A stretch of 64,000 nucleotides of DNA from assembly GCA_018296165.2 (NCBI GenBank), contig JACKQL020000033.1, positions 434,001-498,000 on the forward strand. Direction: 5' to 3'. This document shows positions 23,602-34,144 of this stretch, piece by piece (within the stretch, counting starts at the first letter, position 1; the number at the start of each line of letters is the position of its first letter). The DNA is from Termitomyces sp. T153. Its lineage: Eukaryota; Basidiomycota; Agaricomycetes; Agaricales; Lyophyllaceae. The translations under genes were made by a program, and so were the position numbers. The notes beneath the pieces are model-generated. The model made no database searches. It saw only the letters and a program-made list of their open reading frames with translations, and had not been told where the DNA came from.

Positions 23602-26600
23602 ACTCCCTGAAGCTACAGGTGGAAATTGAGATGACAGACACCCAGCAGATCCAAAGTGTGGTTGCCCTGCTTAACAGTGGTGCAACAGGCCTCTTCCTTG
23701 ACACTGACTATGTGCAGTGACACTGCTTTACCACTTGCCCCCTTTTCCATCCTATTCCCACATATGATGTTGATGGCATGCTCAATGAAGCTGGCTCTAT
23801 TTGCTCCATGGTGGACCTGGTCCTCCACTACCAAGACTACTCAGAGCAAGCCACTTTTGCCATCACTAGTTTGAAAAAGCAAGACATGACCTTGGGGTTC
23901 ACCTGGCTACATGAAGACAACCCAGAGATTGACTGGACTAAGGGTGATGTGAAGATGAGTTGCTGCCCATGTTGCTGCATTACCTGTGCAAAAGAAGCTT
24001 GTAAGGAGCAGAGAGCCAAAGTTTGTGAGTGTGCTGCTGTGCAGGTCTGTTGTGGTGGACATCTCCCTTATGCTGATCTTGACATCCTGAGTCCCCCCCT
24101 TCTGGCATTCCCTTATAGAGAGGCCCTCTATGAGGATTTCTAAGGTGTTGGGTGTGAATCTCCAGAGGAAGAGGAAGGTGAAGGAGAATGGACCTGTACT
24201 CCAGATGCAGAGTCTTCAGATGAGACCATAGAGGTGGGTAATCAGATCTATGCTACAACTCTCTGCCCCCCCTCTTACAGTGGTGGAGATTTGAGCTAGT
24301 CAGACTACTTCTCAGCATCTGGCTGAGGCATTTGCAGCAAACTCATAGCCCAAGCCTGTCCATAGCATGGTTCCCAATCACCTCTGTGACTTTGAGAATG
24401 TATTCTCCAAGGCCTCCTTTGATTCACTTCCAGAGCACAAGCAGTGGGATCATGCAATTGAGCTGATACTAGATGTGGAGATCTCCAGCTGCAAGGTCTA
24501 TCTACTTGCACTCCATGAGTAGGATGAACTGGACACTTTCCTGCAGGAGAATCTTAGCTCAGGACAAATACAATCCTCCAAGTCTCCAATGGCCTCCCCA
24601 GTCTTTTTTATTGAGAAAAAGGATGGGTCCCTTTGTTTGGTTCAGGATTATTGTGTCTTGAATGCAATGACAGTGAAGAATTGCTATTCTTTGCCACTCA
24701 TCTCAGAACTTGTTAATAACCTTTGTGGTGCATGCTACTTCACAAAGTTGGATGTCCATGGGGGCTACAACAACATACACATTAAAGAAGAGGACAAGTG
24801 GAAGGCAGCTTTCCAAACCAATCATGGACTCTTTGAACCTCTGGTGATGTTCTTTGGTCTCACCAATAGCCTGTCCACCATCCAGACTATGATAAATGAC
24901 ATTTTCTGTGATCTGATTGTGGAAGGTGTAGTCTGCATGTATCTTAACAATATCCTCATCTACACTAAAACTCTGGAGGAGCATTGCTGGGTCACATGCA
25001 TTGTCTTGGAATGCCTCCACCACCACCAGCTCTATTTAAAGCCTGAGAAGTGTGAATTTGAGCAGATCAAGGTGGAGTACCTGGGTTTAATCATTTTGCA
25101 TGGAATGGCAAAGATGGACCCCATTAAAGTGGCAGGTGTAGCAGAGTGGCCTGAGCCAAGGAACAAGAAGGAAGTGCAGGCCTTTCTTGGCTTTGTCAAT
25201 TTCTACCAGAGGTTCATACAGGATTTTTCCCACCATGCATGCCCCCTCTTTGACCTCAAAGTTAAGGATACTGCATGGTGGTGGGAGCTCCCACAGCAAG
25301 CTGCCTTTGATGCCCTCAAGCAAGCAGTGACCTCAAAGCCAGTTCTTCTGCTCTTTGACAATGATTTTCCATTCCATGTGGAAGCAGATAGCTCAGACTT
25401 TGCTACAGGAGCAGTTCTCTCCCAGCAGTCAAAGGAGGATGGCAAATGGCATCCTGTAGCCTTCTACTTCAAGAGCTTCAATGCAGTGAAATGGAACTAT
25501 GAGATCCATGACAAGGAGATGCTGGCAATTATTTGGTCCTTTGAAGAATAGCAGCATTTCCTTGAAGATGCCTGGCATAAGTTTGAAGTCTGGACAGACC
25601 ACAAGGACCTTGAGTACTTCTGTTCTGCTAAGAAACTCAATTGATGCCAAGCTTGGTGGTCCCTGTATCTGGCCAACCTTGACTTCTCACTGCATCACAA
25701 ACCTGGATGGAGCATGGGCAAACTAGATGCATTGTCCAGGTGGGCTGACCATGGCACAGAAGAAGGAGATAATGACAATATTGTCCTCCTCAAGCCTGAG
25801 CTCTTTGCCATCCATGCACTAGAAGGGATTGTGGTTCAAGGGGATGAGGCAAACATCCTTAGAGACATCTGAAGAGTGAACCAAGAGGGTGCACAGGAGG
25901 ATGCAGTTACCCAGGCAGCACAGGCCCTACAAGCTCAACAGGCAAGTGGAGTCAAGTCAGTGCATGCAGATGAGTGGGGTCTTCAGGATGGGCTTCTGAC
26001 CTTCAGAGGACACATTTATGTGCCTAACATTCCAGAACTTTGCCAGCACATTGTAGAACAACATCACAACTCTCAGGTAGTTGGACATTCTAGAAGGTGG
26101 AAGATGCTGGAGCTGGTATCTCAGAACTATTGGTAGCCACAGATCTCCCAATATGTAGGCAACTACACTAGCACCTGTGATCTTTGTCTCTGCACCAAGC
26201 CTTGCCATCAAGCACCCATGGGCCAGCTCCACTCACTCTCTATTCTGGCTGCTTGCTGGAGTGTCATGTCAGTGGATTTCATTGTAAAACTCCTAGATGC
26301 TCATGGATATGATGCAGTGATGGTAGTTGTGGACCTCTATGGTAAATGAGCCCATTTCATCCCTACTCACACAACATGCTCTGCCTTGAGAGCAGCTAGT
26401 CTGTATTGGAAGAATGTCTGGAAGCTCCATGGTCTGTCAGATGGGTATGTCTCTGACCAAGTCCCCCAGTTTGTAGCAGAGTTTACTTGGGAACTGTACT
26501 GCCTGCTTGAAATGAAGCTCTATACCACCACAGCCTATCATTCTCAGTTAGATGGGCAGACAGAATGTGTTAATCAGGAACTGGAACAGTATCTCTGCCT

Positions 26601-27306
26601 TTTCTGTAATGAGAGGCAGGATGATTGGGGATGAGCTCTTGCCAAATGCTGAGTTCTAGTACAACAACCATGTTCACTCTTCTATGCAGATGACTCCATT
26701 CTTTCTGGACACTGGCAGGCACTCCTGCATGGGATTTGAACCTCAGGCACACCCCTCTGAGAATGACTCCATAAATGAGTTTGTGGACAGGATGAAGAGG
26801 GTGCAGGAGGAGGCAAAGGCTGTGTTGGTGAAGGCCAAGGATGACATGGCATCCTACTATGACCATTGCTGGATGCCAGCCCCAGTTTACAAGCCAGAAG
26901 ACCATGTGTACTTGGATAGCTCAGATATTAAGACAACAAGGCCATCTTAAAAACTGTCACATTGTCATCTTGGCCCCTTCATGGTGGAGAAGAAGGTGGG
27001 GCCTTTAGCATACCAACTTAAACTCCAAGCAGGCTTATGCCAATTGCACCCAGTCTTCAATGTTGTCAAACTATTTCCAGCCCCAGAGGATTCAATCTCT
27101 GGCTGCCACCCTAAGCCACCCCCCCCACCAGTTCTGGTTGGCAATGAGGAGGAATATGAAGTGGAGGAAATTTTGGATAGCAGAATATTCTGAGGAAAGT
27201 TGCAGTTCAAGGTGAAATGGAAGGGATATGGCATTGAGGACATCTCTTGAGAACTGCAGGCTAATGTATGTGCACCAACCCTAGTCCAGGACTTCTACTA
27301 TAGGCA
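23602..27306 (+). pseudogene. Chromovirus Pol remnant with chromodomain
   Basis: The protease at about 23660 reads LLNSGATGLFLD, with Asn replacing the catalytic Asp. Reverse transcriptase is open from 24589 to 25551 (VFFIEKKDGSLCLVQDY, FTKLDVHGGYNNIHI), but the YxDD box reads YLNN, so both catalytic Asp are lost. RNase H follows ([29 protein letters not shown]). The integrase has an HHCC finger (HHNSQVVGH, CDLCLCTK) and a core with MSVDFI, VSDQVPQF and LDGQTECVNQELEQ. A chromodomain near 27145-27260 reads YEVEEILDSRIF then FKVKWKGYG, which in intact relatives guides integration to modified chromatin. More than ten in-frame stops interrupt the frame. Confidence 0.88.
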
Positions 27307-27408
27307 TCCCAATGCCCCTAAAGCCATTTGGAGCATCTATCCTATCTCAACAGCTGATCAGGCAATTTGTGACTTCTTCTACCCAGTGCATCAAGACATT
27401 GCATGCTA

Positions 27409-27420
27409 GAGAGGGGGTGA
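27409..27420 (+). other. Polypurine tract of chromovirus
   Basis: GAGAGGGGGTGA directly precedes the right LTR (TGTCAGG). The young LTR element has the same tract on the opposite strand beside its left LTR (29210-29224). Confidence 0.7.
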
Positions 27421-27796
27421 TGTCAGGGAACTGCCCATGCATGTGCTTGGCTTGGTCATGTGTTTGGTCACATAATCAGTTGCCATGTGCATTCTGCACA
27501 GGACCCACATAGCAGGGTATGCACATATTTGGTCATGTGTTTGGTCACATGATCAGTTGCCATGTGCATTCTGTGCAGAACCCACATGGCAAGGTATGCA
27601 CATGTTTGGCAAGGTCATGTGACCAGAGTAATTTTTCCAAACCCTGGCATTGGAGATCCTCAGACTTGTTCTCTTTAGATCTCCCTCTGCCAAGTGTGTA
27701 GTCCTACTTGTAGACATTGTACTGTGCTGAATAGACTTTGGATCTCCCTCTGCCAGTTGTGTGACTGAGCCACAGCCTCCAGAGGTCACCCTTACA
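27421..27796 (+). repeat. Right LTR of chromovirus (376 bp)
   Basis: TGTCAGGGAACTGCC to CACCCTTACA. It differs from the left LTR by an internal tandem duplication of about 78 bp (TTGGTCATGTGTTTGGTCAC appears twice, near 27450 and 27530), which accounts for its extra length. Confidence 0.85.
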
Positions 27797-28044
27797 GAGT
27801 CTTTACTGATGAATATGTCTATGACTATAGCCTTCATCTGATCAATAACACTTGAAGAATTTTGGCAAGGCTCTTCAAGACTTTCCCAATATGCCAGAAC
27901 CTCGACAGGTTTGGAATGTGGTTCCAGATATGTTGACCATTATATAAAGGTTTAACATTGATGCTGATAAAGTGATTTTAGAGAATAGAATATTGCAAGA
28001 AGAAACAAATTATGATGTTGAGGAGTTGAAGAGAAGAGTGGATG
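27797..28044 (+). pseudogene. Helitron helicase fragment, upstream part
   Basis: The translation reads FTDEYVYDYSLHLIN, then (shifted) LQDFPNMPEPRQVWNV and ILQEETNYDVEELKRRV. This matches the linker that precedes the Pif1-like helicase core of Helitron RepHel proteins. It is cut on the left by the chromovirus LTR and on the right by the young LTR element. The reading resumes at 34145. Confidence 0.65.
28040..28044. repeat. Target-site duplication GGATG (left)
   Basis: GGATG directly before the TGTCAGG end of the LTR element; the same five bases follow the other end at 34140-34144. Confidence 0.9.
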
Positions 28045-29209
28045 TGTCAGGGTCCGCTGACCTCGGGGGCGCAGCTGCACTGGGCGAGTCCTTACTAGGC
28101 GGGCGTGATTCCCCTGCATTGGTGACCGGACACTCAAAGACATTCTGGGTCCTGGTGGTTTGCACGGGTAATTGGGGAGATGTGATCCAGACAGATCCGG
28201 GAAGGTCCGGAGAAGTCGGATTGTGGGGAAATGAGACGGTCTTGGCGGGGTTCAGGCAGAAGGCCGTACGGGAGATTTGCGGAAGCAAGGGAGTAGGTGG
28301 CTGTGTGATCAATGGGGGCGGAGCCGGGGTTTGATGGGAGATCATTTGGAGTTGATGGAGTCCGGGACCGAGCGAAGAGTGAGGTTCGGACCTGGTAAGG
28401 GGTGTCGGGGTTTGTAACTATAATCGCGGAGTTCGTGAGGTCGTTAGGGTTGATGAAGAATTGGGCACAAGGGTCAGACGACGTCACCGAGACGGCGTTG
28501 GACGAGACATTATGGAACAAGAGTAGATTCGAGTGGAGGTACGAAACGATAACGAGAACGATAACGAAAAGGGGACGAGACAAGACCGGGAGACTGAGAT
28601 AAGATCGGGAGACTGAGATAAGATCGGGAGACTGAGATAAGACTGGGAAACTGAGAGTAAGGAGAAAAAGACACGAGAACGAACACGAAACACAAAAAGG
28701 AAACAATCAGACCATAGGTAACGTTAAGCAATATCAAGACCGGGGTACGAAGAGCTACTCGATGACTTATATACTGACTACCGGAGGACTTCGGGGTACG
28801 TCGGCTGTGGCGGCGGGGCTTGGCGGGGCTTGACGGAGCGGGCGGGTGTCGGTTGTGATCGAAGATCGTGCCGCGCTGATACGTTGATGGGATCGCGGGT
28901 TGTTCCAAGGTTGTCGTGATATTCCGGAATAGGTCGGAGGAAGCAGGGTGTTGAGTTAATGATGGGTGGGCGAAGATCAGGAATAGCGGGGGTGGTTCTC
29001 GGGGTTTGGGAAGCCCAGGGTAAGTGTCAGTGGCTGCGGGGCAGGCACCGAAGTTGGCCAGGGGGCCGTCGGAGTTAGCTGGGGAGGTGTCGGAGTTAGC
29101 CGAAGTAGGCGTGGGCATGGGCGGAAGTTCGGCGGAGCGTTGGGGGTCCTTTTGGGGGTTCGGGGGTTTGATGGACGATGTGCGGGGTTTTGGGGAACGG
29201 GTCGTGACA
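28045..29209 (-). repeat. LTR (element 3' LTR), 1165 bp
   Basis: TGTCAGGGTCCGCTGACC to GGGTCGTGACA in plus-strand reading. It contains three copies of a ~20-bp unit (GGGAGACTGAGATAAGATC) near 28590-28645, where the other LTR has two. A minus-strand TATATAAG is at 28766-28773. Confidence 0.92.
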
Positions 29210-29224
29210 TCACCCCCCTTTCAG
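29210..29224 (-). other. Polypurine tract (minus strand)
   Basis: Plus-strand TCACCCCCCTTTCAG reads CTGAAAGGGGGGTGA on the minus strand, immediately before the LTR start TGTCACGACC. The copy at 63683 has the same arrangement with an even longer run of C. This sets the element polarity. Confidence 0.7.
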
Positions 29225-29419
29225 CGTCGAGACCCTTCGAGACGCGGGGTAGGACGGGGATCGGCGGGGCGTGGGAGTCGAAGCCGAGCAATATTGATCA
29301 ATCCGCAGCGAGTGATAGCGGCGTGGGAGGCGAAGTCGAAGCGCGGCCGCCGTTTCGTCAGGGTCCTCCTCACTCAATTTAAAGCTTTGGGCGTGCCCCG
29401 GGGTTCCCCAAATTTCGTC

Positions 29420-30550
29420 ATGTCTTCCCCCAGCGTTCCAGTGGTTTCTCCCGTCGATTTAGACGAGGTGGTGGTGTATGACAGTGGGGGTGAGGAGTTC
29501 GAGCGTCGGCGCTGGGGTAGCGTTAGGGACCGGAGTCATAAGTGTTGTCGACTTTTCCTTTTGGGATGGTTGATGGGGTTCCTGTAGAGTCGTCCGTAGT
29601 AGTAGTGGTGGACTTTCCGGGGGTTCCGAAGCGGACCAAGTTTCGTCCCGCGGTGCCAAAGGGGAAGGGGGCGTCTTCGGCGGTGGTTCGGGGGAAGCGT
29701 CGAGCTTCCCCACCCTCGGGGGCGGGACCCAGCAAGAGGCCGCGTGGGCGCGAGTTGTCGGCGGGGCCTCCCGAGTCTTCCCTCTTTTCCCCTGTCCCTG
29801 GCGTTCCCTCGGAGCGGTCGTCGAGTCCCTCCGCGCCGATTCCTTCAATCACGGAGGTCTTCCTTCGCAAGCAGGTGGAGGCCTTGACGACGTCGTTGGC
29901 AGTACGGGAGGGGGAGCTCCGCCGGGCGAGGGAGGATCGTGACGCGGCGCGGACGGAGAAGGAAGCGATGGAGCGGGAGAGGAATACTTCGGTGCGCGTG
30001 GCGACGGAGCGGGCGCTAGAGGTGTGGGGTCTGCGGGAGCGTCTGGCGCAGGTGGAGGGGCAACCCGCGGGGGAAGCGGAGGGGCGGGGACGAGTTCCGG
30101 AGGGGGATGCGTTGTGGGCGGAGCTGGAGGCGGCGAGGCGGAGGGAGGATTGGTTGGCCAACGAGGCCGCCTCGGGTCGCGCGGGGATTCTTCGTGAGTT
30201 GTCTCCCGTTCCTCCGTTCGTTATTGACGGTTCATTTTCGGAGTTTAGGCTGGGTGCGGGAGCATCGGGTCCTCTTGGACGGTGCCTCCGCGGCGTTCGC
30301 GTCGATTCAGGACGGGTTGACGCAGGGGTCCGCGGTCCAGCCTCCGGAGTTGCAGCAGGGAATGGCGCGGTTGGAGAGGTTGCTGGCGGGGCATCGGCGA
30401 CGCAATGCGGTGGCCCCGGGGTCGTGGTGGGAGGTGGCGGCCGATGCGGGGGAGGCATTGCCGGGGTTGGCGGAGATCCTAGCGGTGGTGTGGGCCCAGA
30501 TGGAGGTCAACCTGGGGGTTGGGCTTCCGGGAGGTCCGGGGAGGGAGTGA
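29420..30550 (+). CDS. Three-exon coiled-coil protein gene inside the LTR element
   Basis: Exon 1 is 29420-29516 (MSSPSVPVVSPVDLDEVVV). Intron 1 is 29517-29587 (71 nt, GTAGCG..CTGTAG). Exon 2 is 29588-30193. Intron 2 is 30194-30248 (55 nt, GTGAGT..TTTAG). Exon 3 is 30249-30550. The exons total 1005 nt, so the product is 334 residues with no internal stop. The N-terminus is acidic, then basic and Pro/Ser-rich with nuclear-signal-like runs (VPKRTKF, GKRRAS, SKRPRGRE). A long helix at about residues 125-230 is rich in Glu, Arg and Ala with heptad spacing (REGELRRAREDRDAARTEKE), followed by a helical tail (LQQGMARLERLLAGHRRR). No catalytic motif is visible and I do not recognise a family. Start codon context and surrounding sequence are conserved in the old copy at 63899. 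It lies antisense to the LTR polarity. It could be a captured host gene or an antisense accessory protein. Confidence 0.75.
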
Positions 30551-32993
30551 GATGGGCGTGGGCCTCGTTTCTTGTCGCTCTCGGACTTGCTGCCTCCCCC
30601 GCCTAATGTATATATGATCTTTTGTACGCAAACATGTCATTTTTTGGTCCCTGGGCGTGTGAAGTGAGATTTTTAGTTTTGTCGGAGGGCAAAGTAAGCG
30701 AAGCACGCAGGGGTGTGAGAGGGAGTTGAATCCCTAGTGAGTCCAGAGGCGGGGTTTATGCCCGCTAGTGCCGTCTGCGCTGGCTAGTCCCGGGGTTGGT
30801 CGGGACGGGGCGGGGCATCGCAGGAGGGCTCCCGGGGTCTGTCGGGGTTGGTGGGAGTTCTCCGGTGGGGTCCCCGGCATTTCGGGCGGTGTCGTTGAAT
30901 TCGTTTCTCGGAAATTTTCGACTGGGGGTGTAGGGGACGTGCGCCGTTTTGGTAGTAGAGGGTGGCCTTTGAATTTTGTACGGCGCCCAACGGGTTCGGG
31001 GCTTTGGTTGTCTTGGCGGTGCGGTGGGCGGGGGGTAATGGGGGTCTTCCCATGGTCTAGCCCTTACGTCGGTATTGGTGGTGAAGGCGGGCGGGCCCTT
31101 TTTTATTGGCGGGGTTGGGTGAGGCGGGGTTCGTCTTCGCAGTATAGTTGGTCCGGGTCGGGGTTGTGTTCTGGAGTGCTGCGTCTGTGGGCGGGCCTGC
31201 TTCGGGTGGCGCTTTGGTGTGCTCCGGAGTGTCGATGACCGAGGGGGTAGGATGCGGGGTGATCAGTCCCAACCAGTTCCTTCGGGTCCGGGGCCCAATT
31301 TGGGGTTCCGGGTCATCTACGTGATATTGCTCTCCTGACCAAAGGTAAGCCCACGGCGGACAAAGGGGGTCTTACGTATTTCTGATACTTCCTCGAGTTC
31401 GGAGGTTCGGGGGTCAGTGGTTCCTTCATCGGGAAGAAGTGGGTGGTCCCGGAGTCGACTCAAGGGTCACTTGGTGGGGGTTTGTTGGTTGTTCCTGGTT
31501 GTTGGGGCGGCGGGAAGGTCGGCCGCGGGGGGCACTGGAGTGGGGCTCCCCGGGAGATGCGGCAGGGTCGGATTTACTCTTCATTCGTGTTCCGGAGCGG
31601 TCCGGAGATTGTGCAAGTGCAGGGGTGATAGTGGGGGGAGGCACTGCCAGCTTGTCTGGAGGCCCCGGTGATGTGGCCCCTGTTTGGGCGGACATATTCC
31701 GGTGTAGGGGCGGGGTTCGGAGTGGGTGGTGATTTCTGTTGCGGAGTTGGGGCTACCAGGGCATCGTTGTCGAGCCGGCGCTGTGAGTTTTCTTGGTCAG
31801 ATGTCGGGGTCGGAGCGGAGGCCCTGGAGTCGTGTCGCCAGGGTCCGGAGCTGGGTTGATGGGTTCGGAGGGGTCTGGGTGGGGCTGTTTCGGGCTGGCA
31901 CGGGGTCGTTTTGGGTCGTCGAGCCATATGGGGGAGGTCTTTTGAGGATATGGGAGCGCGTGCCCCTGGGGGTTGTCGGTCGCTTAAATGGCCGATCGTT
32001 GTTTTCTGGATGATGGTGGGGCTTCTCCCTCCCTTATATGAACATGTCAGCGAATTTAGAGCACTTGGGGAATTACTTCGTATAGGGTCCTTTTTCCTAT
32101 AGTTGGTTCGGGGTGGCCCCTATGCTGGGGATTCCTTCGTGGGAGGTGGCGTAGTCTGGTGGCGGAGTGTAAGCTCGGGGATGTTTTGGTCCTGTTCCGG
32201 GGTTGTCAGGGTCGGGTCGGGGAAGTCGGGGCCCCTTCATTTGTTGGGCGGAGGTGACGGCCGATCGATCGAGGTCCGGAAGCAGGTCACGGGGTTGGAG
32301 CATAGCCTAGGTCTGAGGTTCTTGTCCTGTGGTGGATTCGAGCTTGATTTCGATGGTTTCGGGGTTAGTTGTCGGAGGGTTTATTTCCTTGGAGGGGGTC
32401 GATAATAGGGTTTGGTGATGTTGTTGGTGATTAGTCGCGTTCGTCGGTCTGCGGGGTTGCTGGGGGGCCGGTGGATCCACAGGCGGGCTTCGGGGAAGCG
32501 CGTTCTCAGTGGTTTCTTTGTAGCTGGTGATCCTCGCGCTGTGGGTGACTGTTCCATGGCAGGTTGGCATTATTGTGGGTCGGAGGGCTGGCGCGGTGCC
32601 GGAGACCTTGTTACTCATTCGATCGGATGGTCGCCAGGCTTTAGGATGTTATTCTTTGGGTGATGTCGGGGTCGACTTTGTGCGAGAGAGCGGAGTTGGC
32701 GGGGAGTGTAGGGGTGGGGTGGAAGATGATTTGACGGTTTGCGCGAGGGGTTGGGAGTTGGGTGTGAGTTGGGGAAGGTGTCCGTGGGGGGAGCCGTTGT
32801 ATGAAAGTAACTGGAGCAGAGGGGACGTTTGGTGTCGGATCCACGACTCAATGTGCCTCGGCAAATTGGGCAGGGCCGTATGAATCATAAGGGTTCCCCG
32901 GCGCGGGTAGACCATAGACATCGGAGTTATTTGATTGTGTGTGCGGAGATAATGCGGGCATCACGGACGGGGTAAGGTCGGGTCTTGATATTA
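30551..32993. other. Interior of LTR element without recognised gene
   Basis: 2.4 kb of G-rich (plus strand) sequence. Open frames on both strands are short, repetitive in composition and lack gag, protease or reverse transcriptase motifs. In element polarity this is the 5' interior and would hold the packaging and primer sites. The bases next to the right LTR (minus strand TAATATCAAGACC) could be the primer binding site, but I cannot name the tRNA. Confidence 0.5.
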
Positions 32994-34139
32994 TGTCAGG
33001 GTCCGCTGACCTCGGGGGCGCAGCTGCACTGGGCGAGTCCTTACTAGGCGGGCGTGATTCCCCTGCATTGGTGACCGGACACTCAAAGACATTCTGGGTC
33101 CTGGTGGTTTGCACGGGTAATTGGGGAGATGTGATCCAGACAGATCCGGGAAGGTCCGGAGAAGTCGGATTGTGGGGAAATGAGACGGTCTTGGCGGGGT
33201 TCAGGCAGAAGGCTGTACGGGAGATTTGCGGAAGCAAGGGAGTAGGTGGCTGTGTGATCAATGGGGGCGGAGCCGGGGTTTGATGGGAGATCATTTGGAG
33301 TTGATGGAGTCCGGGACCGAGCGAAGAGTGAGGTTCGGACCTGGTAAGGGGTGTCGGGGTTCATAATTATAATCGCGGAGTTCGTGAGGTCGTTAGGGTT
33401 GATGAAGAATTGGGCACAAGGGTCAGACGACGTCACCGAGACAGCGTTGGACGAGACATTATGGAACAAGAGTAGATTCGAGTGGAGGTACGAAATGATA
33501 ACGAGAACGATAACGAAAAGGGGACGAGACAAGACCGGGAGACTGAGATAAGATCGGGAGACTGAGATAAGACCGGGAAACTGAGAGTAAGGAGAAAAAG
33601 ACACGAGAACAAACACGAAACACAAAAAGGAAACAATCAGACCATAGGTAACGTTAAGCAATATCAAGACCGGAGTACGAAGAGCTACTCGATGACTTAT
33701 ATACTGACTACCGGAGGACTTCGGGGTACATCGGCTGTGGCGGCGGGGCTTGGCGGGGCTTGACGGAGTGGGCGGGTGTCGGTTGTGATCGAAGATCGTG
33801 CCGCGCTGATACGTTGATGGGATCGCGGGTTGTTCCGAGGTTGTCGTGATATTCCGGAATAGGTCGGAGGAAGCAGGGTGTTGAGTTAATGATGGGTGGG
33901 CGAAGATCAGGAATAGCGGGGGTGGTTCTCGGGGGTTGGGAAGCCCAGGGTAAGTGTCAGTGGCTGCGGGGCAGGCACCGAAGTTGGCCAGGGGGCCGTC
34001 GGAGTTAGCCGGGGAGGTGTCGGAGTTAGCCGAAGTAGGCGTGGGCATGGGCGGAAGTTCGGCGGAGCGTTGGGGGTCCTTTTGGGGGTTCGGGGTTTTG
34101 ATGGACGATGTGCGGGGTTTTGGGGAACGGGTCGTGACA
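32994..34139 (-). repeat. LTR (element 5' LTR), 1146 bp
   Basis: Near-identical to 28045-29209; most differences are C/T or G/A changes. The minus-strand TATATAAG at 33696-33703 would place transcription start roughly 460 bases inside the LTR. A proline- and serine-rich minus-strand frame of up to 321 codons (34048-33083) runs through it, but it is interrupted before the interior and has no motif. Confidence 0.92.
33696..33703 (-). promoter_or_regulatory. LTR TATA box
   Basis: TATATAAG on the minus strand. The same octamer is kept at 28766-28773, 46452-46459 and 63249-63256 in copies that have otherwise lost most CpG, so it is probably functional and sets the direction of the element. Confidence 0.6.
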
Positions 34140-34144
34140 GGATG
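34140..34144. repeat. Target-site duplication GGATG (right)
   Basis: Matches 28040-28044. Confidence 0.9.

Larger units (their letters stand above)
21627..27796 (+). mobile_element. Full-length decayed Ty3 chromovirus
   Basis: A 6.2 kb element with two related LTRs, Gag, protease, reverse transcriptase, RNase H, integrase and a chromodomain in Ty3 order. It is almost free of CpG and has many in-frame stops, so it is old and inactive. The five bases flanking the left LTR (GGAAG) and right LTR (GAGTC) do not match, so the ends may derive from recombination. On the right it abuts Helitron helicase sequence. Confidence 0.9.
28045..34139 (-). mobile_element. Young LTR element without pol, carrying an antisense gene
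   Basis: 6095 bp flanked by the 5-bp duplication GGATG and bounded by LTRs of 1165 and 1146 bp that differ at roughly fifteen positions plus a ~20-bp repeat unit. It is rich in GC and CpG and sits inside CpG-free Helitron DNA, so it inserted recently. The polypurine tract beside the left LTR (plus-strand TCACCCCCCTTTC) and the TATATAAG box in each LTR both read on the minus strand. That makes the right LTR the 5' LTR and gives an LTR start of TGTCACGACCC. The 3.8 kb interior has no protease, reverse transcriptase or integrase motif on either strand, so the element must be mobilised in trans. Its one convincing gene (29420-30550) is on the plus strand. Related LTRs occur at 45859-46915 and 62658-63682. 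Confidence 0.88.

Noticed and set aside
29523..30458. 311-codon minus-strand frame opposite the coiled-coil gene
   Set aside because: It is Pro/Thr/Ala-rich with no domain, as expected for the complement of a GC-rich coding frame. The plus strand gives a spliced frame with heptad-like helices and a conserved start codon.
33083..34048. 321-codon minus-strand frame within the right LTR
   Set aside because: It lies almost wholly in the LTR, spans the TATA box and is broken by the repeat-number change in the other LTR. The composition is low-complexity. It is probably an accidental open frame.
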